Shown: positions 55,435 to 64,000 of the stretch, one piece after another
How the letters are laid out: each line of letters begins with the position of its first letter
Numbering within the stretch: position 1 is the first letter of the stretch
From: Pseudomonadota bacterium
GTDB taxonomy: Bacteria; Pseudomonadota; Alphaproteobacteria; Rhizobiales; MH13
Length of the DNA: 64,000 bases
Direction of reading: 5' to 3'
Assembly: GCA_039024915.1 (NCBI GenBank)
Contig: JBCCPK010000001.1
Location: 124,001 to 188,000 of the forward strand
Made by a program: the position numbers and the translations under genes
The notes under the pieces: model-generated
Seen by the model: only the letters and a program-made list of their open reading frames with translations
What the model was told of the DNA's origin: nothing
The model's database searches: none

Positions 55435-57324
55435 CTATCGGCCGAAAAGCCGATCCAGCGCTTTTTTGTCGAGCTTCATGAACGTCGGGCGGCCATGGTT
55501 GCATTGCGCGGAGGCAGGCGTACGCTCCATCTGCCGCAGCAACGCATTCATTTCCTCGGTACGCAAACGGCGACCCGCGCGAACCGAACCATGACAGGCC
55601 ATTGAGCTTGCAACCCGTTTGAGGCGTGCATCAAGACGCTCCGATGTGCCCATTTCTGCAAGGTCATCGGCAATGTCGCGGACCAGCTGCGCGCCGTCAC
55701 ATGGCCCGAGCATGGCGGGCGTCTCACGAACCAGGACCGTCTCCGGGCCGAACGGTTCGACAACAAGACCCATTTTCGCAAGCGCGTCCGCCTGATCAAG
55801 CACCGTGGCAGCTTGCCCGGCAGGCAGCTCCACAACATCAGGCACGAGCAACGGCTGCGAGCCAACGCCATCACGTTCCATGCCCGCCTTGAGCTGTTCA
55901 TAGACCAACCGCTCATGGGCGGCGTGCGCGTCAATCAGGATGAGACCGTCGCGACTTTCAGCAAGGATGTAGGTCTCGTGGACATGGGCGCGGGCGGTGC
56001 CCAGTGGGTAGTCGTCGAGCGCCTCGGGCTCGTGGTGATGATCATCGGTCTGTCGCGACGATGGCGCATCGAGGCCGGACAAACGGGGGGTCATGGCTCG
56101 CCCATATGGCTGGGCCACCCTAACCTTATTCCAGTTAAAGTCCGGGGCGGAGTAAGCTGCCTGCTGCGGCGCTTCGAACCCGCCGGGGTTTTCCGGGCTG
56201 CTGGCGCCGGAACCCACCGTGAGGTGATTGAGAGCTTGCTGCTCAAGGCTCGCAGACGTCGCAAGGCCCGCTTCACCGAGGGCCGAGCGGATAGCAGAGA
56301 TCACAAGCCCCCGGACATGGCCAGGGTTCTGGAAGCGCACATCGGCTTTCTGCGGGTGAACGTTGACATCAACCCGCGTCGGATCGATGGCAATTGCCAG
56401 GACGATCGCCGGAAATCGGTCACGCGGCATCAGATCGCCGTAGGCTGCGCGAACGGCCCCCATCAGCAAGCGATCCTTAATTGGGCGATCGTTGATGATG
56501 AGATGGATGTCGCGGCTTGTCGCACGATGCCAGGTCGGCAGGCCAAGCCGCCCCTCAATGGAAAGCCCCTCTCGGCTTGCCAGCAATGGCCGCATGTTCG
56601 CATCGGCCTCGGGGCCAAAAAGCATGCGCATGCGCTGTGCGATCGCACTGTCGAACGGCAGCGCCGCATCGGCCGGCGGCAAGTCAAGGACAGTCCGTTG
56701 CCCCGACTGAAGCCGGAAACCCACTTTCGGAGCGGCCAAGGCGAGCCTTCGGACCGTGTCCGCGATGGCGGTTGTCTCCGCGCCGTCAGATTTGAGGAAC
56801 TTGAGGCGAGCGGGAACGGCGGCAAATAGCCTTTCCACACGCACTTCAGTCCCCTTGCGACGGGCGGCAGGGCGGGCAGACGAGATGTGGCCTGCATCAA
56901 CCCTTAGTTCATAGGCCCCGCTCGCGCCTTGCGAATGGGAGGTGACCGTCATCGTCGAAACGGCACCGATGGAGGGCAGCGCCTCCCCGCGAAAGCCAAG
57001 CTGTGTGATGTGCACCAATTCGTCATCGCCCAGTTTGGACGTCGCATGGCGCTGTACGGCCATCGCAAGATCATCCGCACCCATCCCGTGGCCATCATCG
57101 GACACGCAAACAAGTGCCTTGCCGCCCGCGTCGATCGTGATGTCGATCTGATGAGCGCCTGCGTCGAGGCTGTTTTCAACGAGCTCTTTGGCAACGCTGG
57201 CCGGCCGCTCGATCACCTCTCCGGCGGCTATGCGATTGATCAGGGAATCGGGAAGTGCACGGATGGCGGCGCGAACGCCCCGAACGTTGATGTCGGGCTC
57301 AGCTGCGGGTGCGGTCTTGGCCAA
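55435..57324 (-). CDS. mutL: DNA mismatch repair protein MutL
   Basis: A 629-residue mismatch repair protein. The GHKL ATPase domain has the RIAAGEVIERPASVAKELVENSLDAGA block and VSDDGHGMGADDL; the C-terminal endonuclease domain carries LIDAHAAHERLVYE, the variant of the metal-binding motif, and the terminal CNHGRPTFMKL. Both indicate an endonuclease-active MutL, as expected where MutH is absent. ATG 57324 is chosen as frame start; the real start may be the later PDSLINRIAAG region. Convergent with DUF2937. Confidence 0.96.
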   Translation of the reverse strand: MAKTAPAAEPDINVRGVRAAIRALPDSLINRIAAGEVIERPASVAKELVENSLDAGAHQIDITIDAGGKALVCVSDDGHGMGADDLAMAVQRHATSKLGDDELVHITQLGFRGEALPSIGAVSTMTVTSHSQGASGAYELRVDAGHISSARPAARRKGTEVRVERLFAAVPARLKFLKSDGAETTAIADTVRRLALAAPKVGFRLQSGQRTVLDLPPADAALPFDSAIAQRMRMLFGPEADANMRPLLASREGLSIEGRLGLPTWHRATSRDIHLIINDRPIKDRLLMGAVRAAYGDLMPRDRFPAIVLAIAIDPTRVDVNVHPQKADVRFQNPGHVRGLVISAIRSALGEAGLATSASLEQQALNHLTVGSGASSPENPGGFEAPQQAAYSAPDFNWNKVRVAQPYGRAMTPRLSGLDAPSSRQTDDHHHEPEALDDYPLGTARAHVHETYILAESRDGLILIDAHAAHERLVYEQLKAGMERDGVGSQPLLVPDVVELPAGQAATVLDQADALAKMGLVVEPFGPETVLVRETPAMLGPCDGAQLVRDIADDLAEMGTSERLDARLKRVASSMACHGSVRAGRRLRTEEMNALLRQMERTPASAQCNHGRPTFMKLDKKALDRLFGR

Positions 57325-57377
57325 GGCCGCCTCTCCTGATCGGCTAACGTGGTTCGAGGCCGCTGCTATACTACGCC

Positions 57378-58742
57378 TCAGCTCAACGGCTGTCCCACGA
57401 TGACAAGCGACAGCGGTGCCTTCAAGAGGCGGTCGGCAACCCGGCGAATGTCGTCCACCGTTATCGCTTCAATCAAACCAGCGCGTTCGGTCATGTAGCT
57501 GATGGGCATGTCCTCGAGCTGCATGCCGACCAGCTGCTGGGCGATCTTCTGAGATGAATCGAAACGAAGAGGATAGGAGCCAATCAAGAAATCCTTGGCT
57601 GCCTGCAACTCTTCCGCCGTTGGACCTTCACTGACGAACTCATCGATCACCTGCCGGATCACGTCGAGTGTCTCCTGCGCCCGTTCGGGGCGTGTCGATG
57701 CGCCCCCGCCAAGGAAGGGCGCGTAATCGCGGGCTGTTATGTAGGAATAGACGGAATAGGTCAGCCCCCGCGCCTCCCGCACCTGCTTGAACAGACGCGA
57801 AGAGAATGTCCCGCCGCCCAGTATATGGTTCATGACAAAGGCAGTGAGAAATTCGGGGTCATCGCGTTCGAGACCCGGCAGAGCGAAGCGAATGGCAGTC
57901 TGCGCAACCGCTTCGGTTTGCTGGGTAAGTGCCCCGGTCGGGACTTCGGTTGGCAGCACATCCGCTAGGTCGGCGGTCTCGCGCAACCCGCCGAACGCCT
58001 GGTCAACCAAAGCGTCCGCATCGCCTGAGGTGATGTCGCCGACAATCGCGATATGGAGCCGATCCCTCCCCAGAGCGCGGGCGTGAAGGTCGCGCAAGTG
58101 CTGGGCCTCGATCTGCGGCACGCTTTCAAGCGTACCGCGCACAGGCCTGCCATACGGGTGATCGGGGAACAGCGTGCGAGCGGACAGGCGCGATGCGATC
58201 GCCTCAGGATCGTTCAACTCTCGCCGTAGGCCGGCCATCATCTGCCCTTGCGCGCGCTCAATTGCATCGGCGTCAAAGCGCGGCTGCGTCAAAGCGAGGG
58301 CCAGAAGCTCCGCGCCCAAGGCGACAGTGTCTGAAACAACGGTAAGTTCGCCCGAAAAAGTATCGTGGCTTGCGTCAAACGACAGCCTTATGGCGTTGTC
58401 TTCGAGCAATGTCTGGAATGCGATTGCGTCATGCGGACCTGCCCCTTCGTCGAGAAGGGCTGCAGCAAGATTGGCCACACCGGGCACGGCTGCCGGATCC
58501 TGCACAGCGCCCGCGCCTCGAAAGCCAAACCGCATGGCAACAAGCGGGACGGTCGCATCTTCCACGAGCCAGTAGGAAAGACCGCCTGGAGACGTCCGTT
58601 CGGCGACGTTAACTGCCGCTTGCGCATCCGATGGCGGGGTGAGGTGTACTGTCATGACAATCAATCCTAGCAGCCCCAGAACAATTCCGGGTATTGGCTT
58701 GAACGGTCGAACAACCGGCGTGATGCGGCGCAAGGCTATCAA
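57378..58742 (-). CDS. M16 family peptidase, non-catalytic-type partner
   Basis: A 454-residue M16B protein with an N-terminal hydrophobic leader (GIVLGLLGLIVMTVHL). The family fold is recognisable (ANLAAALLDEGAG, SFDASHDTFSGELTV, TLESVPQIEAQHLRDLHARAL, VMNHILGGGTFSSRLFKQVREARGLTYSVYSY), but the zinc-binding HxxEH is absent, as is usual for the second protein of M16 pairs, which contributes an arginine-tyrosine pocket. The start is uncertain; I use the TTG at 58742, which overlaps the stop of the first peptidase gene by four bases. Confidence 0.9.
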   Translation of the reverse strand: MIALRRITPVVRPFKPIPGIVLGLLGLIVMTVHLTPPSDAQAAVNVAERTSPGGLSYWLVEDATVPLVAMRFGFRGAGAVQDPAAVPGVANLAAALLDEGAGPHDAIAFQTLLEDNAIRLSFDASHDTFSGELTVVSDTVALGAELLALALTQPRFDADAIERAQGQMMAGLRRELNDPEAIASRLSARTLFPDHPYGRPVRGTLESVPQIEAQHLRDLHARALGRDRLHIAIVGDITSGDADALVDQAFGGLRETADLADVLPTEVPTGALTQQTEAVAQTAIRFALPGLERDDPEFLTAFVMNHILGGGTFSSRLFKQVREARGLTYSVYSYITARDYAPFLGGGASTRPERAQETLDVIRQVIDEFVSEGPTAEELQAAKDFLIGSYPLRFDSSQKIAQQLVGMQLEDMPISYMTERAGLIEAITVDDIRRVADRLLKAPLSLVIVGQPLS

Positions 58743-60163
58743 TTGGCAGGCATCTCCGCAGGACCTTCCGCCGGATGCTGGACGCCGACCACGACCCGGT
58801 GGGGCTGAATGACCGCGCGGGCAGCGCGCATCACCTCCTCGGCGGTAACCTCGGCTATCCGAGCGGGCCATTGCTGAACGTCTTCGAGCGCTTCGCCGAC
58901 GGCGAGTGACGCGCCGAAGATACGGGCCAAGGATGATTGACTGTCCTGCGCAAAAACGGTCTGAGCAACCAAATTACGTTTGGCGCGTTCGACTTCTTGC
59001 TCGGAAATTCCTTCCTGCAAGAACGTGGCAATCTCCGCTTGAACCGCAGCTTCAAGGTCATCGGTTGAGGTGCCCTGAGCGGGGTAAGCGAATATGTACA
59101 GACCGCCATGATCGAGCGATGCGCCATTGTAGTAGGCGCCAATGGCCGCTGCGCTGCGCTGCTCTATGACAAAATGCCGGTAGAGGCGCGATGTAGTCCC
59201 ATCACCGAGATAATGGGAAAGGACGTCGAGCGCGGGCGGAAGGCGGGGGTCGTCATTGAGGGTGTAGGACGGGGCCAGATAACCCATCTGGACAATGGCC
59301 TGTGCGATACGAGGGTCGCGCAGTTCCACGCGGCGTTCCGCAACCGGCTCCGGCTCGCGGGGGCGTCGACGCTCGGTGACCGCGCCTTCGCGCGGAGGGA
59401 TCGTACCGTAGGTTTCTTCGGCCAGTTCTCGGACGCCCTCTTCATCAACATCACCGGCGACAACGAGGATTGCGTTCTCCGGTGTGTAGTAGCGCGCGTA
59501 AAAGGCCAGTGCGATTTCCCGCGTCAGCTCTTCGATCTCATGACCCCAGCCGATGATCGGCACACCATAGGGATGGTTCTGATAGAATGTCGCAGAGTAG
59601 CTTTCGCGCATTTGAGCGGACGGATCGTTATCGACCCGGCTGGCGCGCTCCTCGAGGACGACGTTGCGCTCGGAGGCTACTTCATCCTCAGCGAGCGTGA
59701 GATTGCTCATGCGGTCAGCCTCCATCTGCATCATGAGCGGCAGATGCTGGACGGCAATTCTCTGAAAATAGGCGGTGTAATCGTATGACGTAAAGGCGTT
59801 TTGGGTCCCGCCCAAACGCGCAATCTCCTGTGAGAATGTGTCACCAGGGTAGTTGGTCGTGCCCTTGAACATCAGGTGTTCGAGAAAGTGCGCGATACCG
59901 GACTCGCCAGGGACTTCGTCCGCCGCGCCGACCTTGTACCAGATCATATGCGTCACGACTGGCGCTCGGCGATCAGGGATGACCACAACGTGCAGCCCGT
60001 TGTCGAGGGTGAACTCGCTCGCAGCGGGTGCGAAGGCAACACTCGCTTCTGCCGCATTGGCCGGCGTCAGGCCTGCCGTAGTGGATTGCATGGCGGTAAC
60101 GGTCATCAGAATACTCCAAACAAGCGCGGAATAGAGGTGGGTCAGGATTATGGAGTATCCCAC
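58739..60163 (-). CDS. M16 family zinc peptidase, catalytic partner
   Basis: A 474-residue exported M16B peptidase. The zinc motif HxxEH is seen as AHFLEHLMFKGT near residue 75, with the distal Glu in SERNVVLEERASR. A leader with a hydrophobic stretch (IILTHLYSALVWSILMTV) precedes it. It should act in the periplasm with its neighbour as a heterodimer. The GTG at 60163 gives a complete leader; ATG 60106 is the alternative. The order peptidase-peptidase on one strand is typical of rhizobia. Confidence 0.92.
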   Translation of the reverse strand: MGYSIILTHLYSALVWSILMTVTAMQSTTAGLTPANAAEASVAFAPAASEFTLDNGLHVVVIPDRRAPVVTHMIWYKVGAADEVPGESGIAHFLEHLMFKGTTNYPGDTFSQEIARLGGTQNAFTSYDYTAYFQRIAVQHLPLMMQMEADRMSNLTLAEDEVASERNVVLEERASRVDNDPSAQMRESYSATFYQNHPYGVPIIGWGHEIEELTREIALAFYARYYTPENAILVVAGDVDEEGVRELAEETYGTIPPREGAVTERRRPREPEPVAERRVELRDPRIAQAIVQMGYLAPSYTLNDDPRLPPALDVLSHYLGDGTTSRLYRHFVIEQRSAAAIGAYYNGASLDHGGLYIFAYPAQGTSTDDLEAAVQAEIATFLQEGISEQEVERAKRNLVAQTVFAQDSQSSLARIFGASLAVGEALEDVQQWPARIAEVTAEEVMRAARAVIQPHRVVVGVQHPAEGPAEMPAN

Positions 60164-60294
60164 CGATTGGGAAGACGAACTGCAAAAACCTACATAGGCA
60201 CCCAGGGAGCGCCCGTGTAGGGGCCTGCGACCATGACCGCCGAGAAACTTGGCTCCACTACTGGGTAGGGGCTGCGCCGTTTGGTCGCCCGGCT

Positions 60295-60957
60295 CTACCA
60301 GAGTTGCCACCAAGGCTTCTCATCTTCAACAATTTCGCCGCTTTCGGAGATGGCAAACTCCGCGTCCGGCGAGGGCTGTCTTGCACTTTCGGGCGGATCG
60401 GTCAGATAGCGGCGCTCGCGTAGACGGGTTTCCGGGTTGATCTCCGCGGTGCCTGCCAAGCGACTACGCTCGATTTCAGTTTCACGCTGCATCTCGATCA
60501 CCGACAAGCGCGAATTGTCGTCCCGGTCGCGATCAGGTCGGCGTTCTGGGGCACCCCCAGCGCTGGCCAGTCTTTGCGTTGCTTCGATGTCGACTGTCCG
60601 GCCATCGCGACCGAACACCAGCACTTGTTCATCGCTTTCCAGAACGCTGGCGGCACGCGCGTCGCGGTCGGTCGGCCAATTCGGATCATTCGCCGCAATG
60701 CTGCTTTCCTGAGGCGCGGGAAGCTGAGAGCTGTCCGGTGGTACAACCAGTGGAGCGCGGGCGGAATAATCGATTGGCTCTTCGGGGACAGGATCACCCA
60801 AAACCCCCGCAAAGTCGCCGATCAGACTCTCCTCAATACCGGGCTCATTTTCGTCAAACGAACCGTAGCTTGCGCAACCACCCAGAAGCGTTGCGGTAGC
60901 AGCGCATAGGATGATCAAGCGCAAAGGGTGACGGATGAAATGATTACTCAACTGCAT
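60295..60957 (-). CDS. DUF3035-like lipoprotein
   Basis: A 220-residue lipoprotein with LIILCAATATLLGGCAS as leader and lipobox. Downstream lie YSARAPLVVPPDSSQLP, matching the RAPLVVPPD segment of DUF3035 proteins (proposed BamF-like subunits of the alphaproteobacterial outer-membrane assembly complex), and a charged, disordered C-terminal half ending WWQLW. Between lspA and the M16 peptidase genes on the same strand. Its own lipoprotein nature fits the neighbouring signal peptidase II gene. Confidence 0.8.
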   Translation of the reverse strand: MQLSNHFIRHPLRLIILCAATATLLGGCASYGSFDENEPGIEESLIGDFAGVLGDPVPEEPIDYSARAPLVVPPDSSQLPAPQESSIAANDPNWPTDRDARAASVLESDEQVLVFGRDGRTVDIEATQRLASAGGAPERRPDRDRDDNSRLSVIEMQRETEIERSRLAGTAEINPETRLRERRYLTDPPESARQPSPDAEFAISESGEIVEDEKPWWQLW

Positions 60958-61053
60958 GATATGCCTTCAGTGCGTGGCCTACGCGCCCACTAAGCGCCGA
61001 TTGCGGCAAGACCGTGCCGCCTCGCTCACCACGGTTGCGCTCGCTGCTGACCA

Positions 61054-61545
61054 TCAGTCCGCAACCTTCTGACCGCGATGGACGATGAAAGCGTCATACA
61101 GAAGAAGCGCTACACCGGCAACGACCCAGACATCGGCCAGATTGAAAACGTACCAGTAAAACCCGGCGGCATGCAGGGAGACGAAATCCACCACCGCTCC
61201 GTGGATAATCCGATCGATCGTGTTACCGATCGCGCCACCGATCAGCAGCCCAAGAGCCACAGCAGTCAGCAGGTCGGTGTTGCGCACAAGCCAGATGATC
61301 AGTGCAAGCGTGATCGCAACTTTGATGGCGATCAGAAAAAAGACCTCGGCCTGGCTTCCTGCCTGAAAAAGGCCGTAGGAAATCCCATAGTTCCAGACCA
61401 GAACCAGATCGAAAAACGAGGTCACGGGTATCTTTGCGAACGGGTCGGCTTCGAAGGTCGACAGGATCGCACCTTTGGTTGCCTGGTCGGCCAACAGGCC
61501 GACCAGTGCGATGACAATCCCGATGAGGACCGTTTTGTGCATCAA
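61054..61545 (-). CDS. lspA: lipoprotein signal peptidase (signal peptidase II)
   Basis: A 163-residue membrane aspartic peptidase with four helices. The catalytic aspartates lie in [20 protein letters not shown] and [21 protein letters not shown] matches the conserved WN loop. It removes signal peptides from prolipoproteins, including the lipoproteins encoded nearby. Its start overlaps the end of ileS by four bases, the usual arrangement, so translation is coupled. Confidence 0.95.
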   Translation of the reverse strand: MMHKTVLIGIVIALVGLLADQATKGAILSTFEADPFAKIPVTSFFDLVLVWNYGISYGLFQAGSQAEVFFLIAIKVAITLALIIWLVRNTDLLTAVALGLLIGGAIGNTIDRIIHGAVVDFVSLHAAGFYWYVFNLADVWVVAGVALLLYDAFIVHRGQKVAD

Positions 61546-64000
61546 GCGGCCTTCGAGATACCCAGTTCACGCAGCGCATCGGCGTCGCGAAGGGTGACAT
61601 CGGGGAAGTCGGTATCTGTGCCGACCTCGGGCAGGATTTTCCATGAGCGCGCGCACTTGCGGCCCTCGGCCATCCCGGGGACGACCCCAACGCCATGGAC
61701 GTCATCGAGGTGGAACGCCCCTTCGGGCGCATCGCCAAAGTGCATGCTTGCCTGCGATGCGATGGCGATGTCGGCCCAGTCCACATCCTTGACCGCGGCG
61801 AACAGGTCGGCATCTGCGATGTAGATGGCGGGAGCTGCTTCAAGCGACGAGCCGATCCGCTTTTCGCGGCGTTCGACTTCCAGCGCACCGGTCACGACGC
61901 GGCGAACCTGGCGTATGGTCTTCCAACGGGCGGCAAGCGCTTCGTCGCGCCAATCACTTGGTATTTCAGGGTACTGCTGCAAGTGGATCGACGGTGCGTC
62001 CATCGCGCCGTCCGAGCTATGACGGGACTGCCATACCTCTTCCATCGTGAATGGCAGAAGCGGCGCCAGCGACTTTGTCAGCGCGTCCAACGTCGTGTCG
62101 AGGACGGTGAGGCAGGCGCGGCGCCGATGGCTCGACGGCGCATCGCAATACAGCGCGTCCTTGCGGATATCGAAGTAGAACGCCGAAAGATCGATGGTCG
62201 CGAACGCAAACAGCGTCTGAAAGACCTTCTGAAAGTCGAAAGTGTTATAGGCCTCGCGCACGGTGGCATCGAGCGTCGTTAGGCGGTGCAGCATGTAGCG
62301 CTCAAGGTCCGGCATCTCGGCGGCGGGCATGTAATCGCGGTGGCGATCGTAATGGGCGACCGATCCAAGCGCCCAGCGCAGCGTGTTGCGCAGCTTTCGA
62401 TAGCTATCGACGACCGTCTTGATGATCTCCGGGCCGAGGCGCTGATCGTCGGAATAGTCGACCGAAGCAACCCAGGCGCGCAGGATGTCTGCGCCATACT
62501 GGCTTATGATGTCCTGCGGGAAAACCTGATTGTTCAGCGATTTCGACATCTTGCGACCGTCTTCGGCCATCGTGAAACCGTGGGTCAGGACATCGTCATA
62601 GGGCGCCCTGCCCCGCGTGCCGCAGCTTTCCAGAAGCGATGAATGGAACCAGCCGCGATGCTGATCGGAGCCCTCGAGATACATCACCCGGTCGCGACCG
62701 CCATCGATCTCGCGATGGGTCGCAAGGTCCTCGCGCTTTTCGAGCACATAGGCATGGGTTGAGCCTGAATCGAACCAGACATCGAGAATATCGGTGACCT
62801 GCTCCCATTCGTCGGCGTCATAGCCATTCCCCAGGAACCGGGCCTTCGCGCCCTCCTCGAACCAGGCGTCGGCGCCTTCGGCATGAAACGCCTCGACGAT
62901 GCGCGCATTGACCTCGGGATCGCGCAGTACCTCACCGCTCTCTTTGTGGGTGAACACCGTGATCGGCACGCCCCACGCGCGTTGGCGTGAGAGCACCCAG
63001 TCGGGCCGGTTCTCGATCATCGAGCGCAGGCGCTTCTGGCCCTGTGCCGGGTAGAAGGTCGTGGCGTCTATCGCGTCGAGCGAGCGCTTGCGCAGGGTGT
63101 CGCCCGCCTGACCAGCGATATCCTCATCCATGTAGACGAACCATTGCGGCGTGTTGCGGAAGATGACGGGCTTTTTCGAGCGCCAGGAATGCGGATAGGT
63201 GTGCTTGAGCCGCCCGCGCGCGAACAGCATGTCTTTTTCGATCAGCGCCGCGATGACGCGCTTGTTGGCGTCGCCTTTCTTGCCCTTATCGTCGATGACG
63301 CGTGCGCCTTCAAAGCCCGGCGCGTCGCTGGTGTAGAAGCCTGCATCGTCGACCGGAAACGGGATGGTGGTGTCGATGCCGCGCGCCTTAAGGTCCTGCG
63401 CATGGTCCATCCACGCTTCAAAGTCCTCACGGCCATGGCTGGGCGCGGTGTGGACGAACCCTGTGCCTGCGTCGTCAGTGACGTGGTCGCCGGCGAGGAG
63501 GGGGATGGGGAAGTCGTACGCTGGGACGTCACCCTCGCCCTCGTGGCGAGGGTCCATACCTGCTCCGCCGTTCTCCATGGATCCTCGGGACAAGCCCGAG
63601 GATGACGATAGGGGGTGATGGCAGGTTATCAGGTCAAATAGTTTCGTTGCTGGCGGCAAGGCCAAGCGGAGGCTCAACTCAACTTTCGCTTGCGCGGCGA
63701 TCTCATTAGCCTGACTTTGTGCGACGACAATTCGCTCACCACGCTGTGGCCCGAAGTCGTTTTTGGCGGCCGTGACCTCGTAAAGCGCGTAGTTAACACG
63801 GGGCGAATAAGCGATGGCTCGGTTCCCCGGAATGGTCCAAGGGGTGGTTGTCCAAATCACCACAAACGACCCCAGCAGCCGATCCACAATTTTCGGGTCA
63901 ACGTTTTGGCTGTTGCGAAGTGCGTCAATAGAAACCGGAAATTTCACCCAGATCGTATCAGACTCATAATCCTGATACTCGACCTCGGCCTCCGCCAACG
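61542..64000 (-). CDS. ileS: isoleucine-tRNA ligase, C-terminal part with in-frame repeat insertion (5' end outside window)
   Basis: More than 818 residues of a class I tRNA synthetase; the N-terminal HIGH part lies beyond the window. The editing domain shows [17 protein letters not shown] and [15 protein letters not shown], and the catalytic loop [13 protein letters not shown] lies near the middle. The end has CARSWK where other bacteria have a zinc-binding CxxCW, as usual in Alphaproteobacteria. Between HHPL and [17 protein letters not shown] about 27 residues are encoded by a palindromic repeat at 63527-63607; they are rich in Ser and Gly, do not belong to the family, and keep the frame open. 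lspA follows with a four-base overlap. Confidence 0.95.
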   Translation of the reverse strand, partial: LAEAEVEYQDYESDTIWVKFPVSIDALRNSQNVDPKIVDRLLGSFVVIWTTTPWTIPGNRAIAYSPRVNYALYEVTAAKNDFGPQRGERIVVAQSQANEIAAQAKVELSLRLALPPATKLFDLITCHHPLSSSSGLSRGSMENGGAGMDPRHEGEGDVPAYDFPIPLLAGDHVTDDAGTGFVHTAPSHGREDFEAWMDHAQDLKARGIDTTIPFPVDDAGFYTSDAPGFEGARVIDDKGKKGDANKRVIAALIEKDMLFARGRLKHTYPHSWRSKKPVIFRNTPQWFVYMDEDIAGQAGDTLRKRSLDAIDATTFYPAQGQKRLRSMIENRPDWVLSRQRAWGVPITVFTHKESGEVLRDPEVNARIVEAFHAEGADAWFEEGAKARFLGNGYDADEWEQVTDILDVWFDSGSTHAYVLEKREDLATHREIDGGRDRVMYLEGSDQHRGWFHSSLLESCGTRGRAPYDDVLTHGFTMAEDGRKMSKSLNNQVFPQDIISQYGADILRAWVASVDYSDDQRLGPEIIKTVVDSYRKLRNTLRWALGSVAHYDRHRDYMPAAEMPDLERYMLHRLTTLDATVREAYNTFDFQKVFQTLFAFATIDLSAFYFDIRKDALYCDAPSSHRRRACLTVLDTTLDALTKSLAPLLPFTMEEVWQSRHSSDGAMDAPSIHLQQYPEIPSDWRDEALAARWKTIRQVRRVVTGALEVERREKRIGSSLEAAPAIYIADADLFAAVKDVDWADIAIASQASMHFGDAPEGAFHLDDVHGVGVVPGMAEGRKCARSWKILPEVGTDTDFPDVTLRDADALRELGISKAA
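63527..63607 (-). repeat. REP/BIME-like composite palindromic element, copy B, in ileS coding sequence
   Basis: 81 bases bounded by CGTCA and TGACG. It contains two hairpins with perfect nine-base stems and five-base loops: ACCCTCGCC with GGCGAGGGT (63531-63539, 63545-63553), and ATCCTCGGG with CCCGAGGAT (63581-63589, 63595-63603). Same architecture as copy A at 9746-9867, read from the other strand. Eighty-one is 27 codons and the ileS frame has no stop, so the element is translated. Confidence 0.8.

Noticed and set aside
55437-55454. Terminator between mutL and the DUF2937 gene
   Set aside because: The six-base stem lies in the final codons of mutL and lacks a T run.
61542-64000. Frameshift or pseudogene of ileS
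   Set aside because: The insert is a multiple of three and the frame continues to the family C-terminus, so the gene is open.

Overview
The window is ordinary, gene-dense alphaproteobacterial chromosome, GC-rich throughout, with about 64 protein genes and no gene-free stretch above 300 bases. Hyphomicrobiales (Rhizobiales) ancestry is suggested by the CcrM-type methyltransferase, the split F0 ATP synthase operon (atpI-atpB-atpE-atpF'-atpF without F1 genes), the dciA-dsbA-smc block, the waaA-lpxK neighbourhood and small order-specific families (DUF2093, DUF4170, DUF6101). A BciA-type 8-vinyl reductase of bacteriochlorophyll synthesis suggests a phototrophic, or formerly phototrophic, member such as a Rhodobium-like lineage. 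That placement is inference; no 16S or tRNA gene is present to test it.

Layout. 1-2.2 kb: end-truncated HD hydrolase, ygfZ and a DUF3179 protein, preceded by three evenly spaced palindromes. 2.4-9.7 kb: an unknown protein, an SRAP peptidase, a FAD oxidoreductase, then fabI, a histidine phosphatase, aroC, ribBX and a membrane protein. 9.9-18.4 kb (minus strand): glycyl-tRNA synthetase genes glyQ and glyS separated by lemA (interrupted by an amber codon), a DUF2207 protein and a VOC protein; then small membrane proteins, an S49 peptidase, a TrmN6-like methyltransferase and a DUF2007 protein. 18.6-24.8 kb (plus): polyprenyl synthase, ppdK, meaB and a SleB-type hydrolase. 24.8-30.2 kb (minus): ispE, a TPR protein, bciA and ETF-QO. 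30.3-35.6 kb (mostly plus): uracil-DNA glycosylase, moaB, a radical SAM gene behind a LexA box, rnhB and ccrM. 35.6-44.7 kb (minus): mutY, the F0 genes, smc, dsbA and dciA. 44.8-52.4 kb: HAD phosphatase, a lipoprotein, ubiA, DUF6101, cysQ-like, DUF4170, DUF374 acyltransferase, waaA and lpxK. 52.5-64 kb: DUF2093, tadA, a RluB-like synthase, rsmD, DUF2937, mutL, two M16 peptidases, a DUF3035-like lipoprotein, lspA and the C-terminal part of ileS.

Most genes are housekeeping: translation, envelope (KDO and lipid A, lipoprotein maturation), isoprenoid and quinone supply (ispE, polyprenyl synthase, ubiA), DNA repair and cell cycle. No CRISPR array, prophage, insertion sequence, toxin-antitoxin pair or secretion system was seen. 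The most unusual signals are small: a REP/BIME-like palindromic element lying in frame inside ileS with a relative in an intergenic region, the three 12-bp palindromes at exact 22-bp spacing, the amber codon in lemA, a textbook alphaproteobacterial LexA box before the SplB-like radical SAM gene, and bciA directly behind ETF-QO. The longest gene-free stretches are 47760-48036 and 23346-23618.
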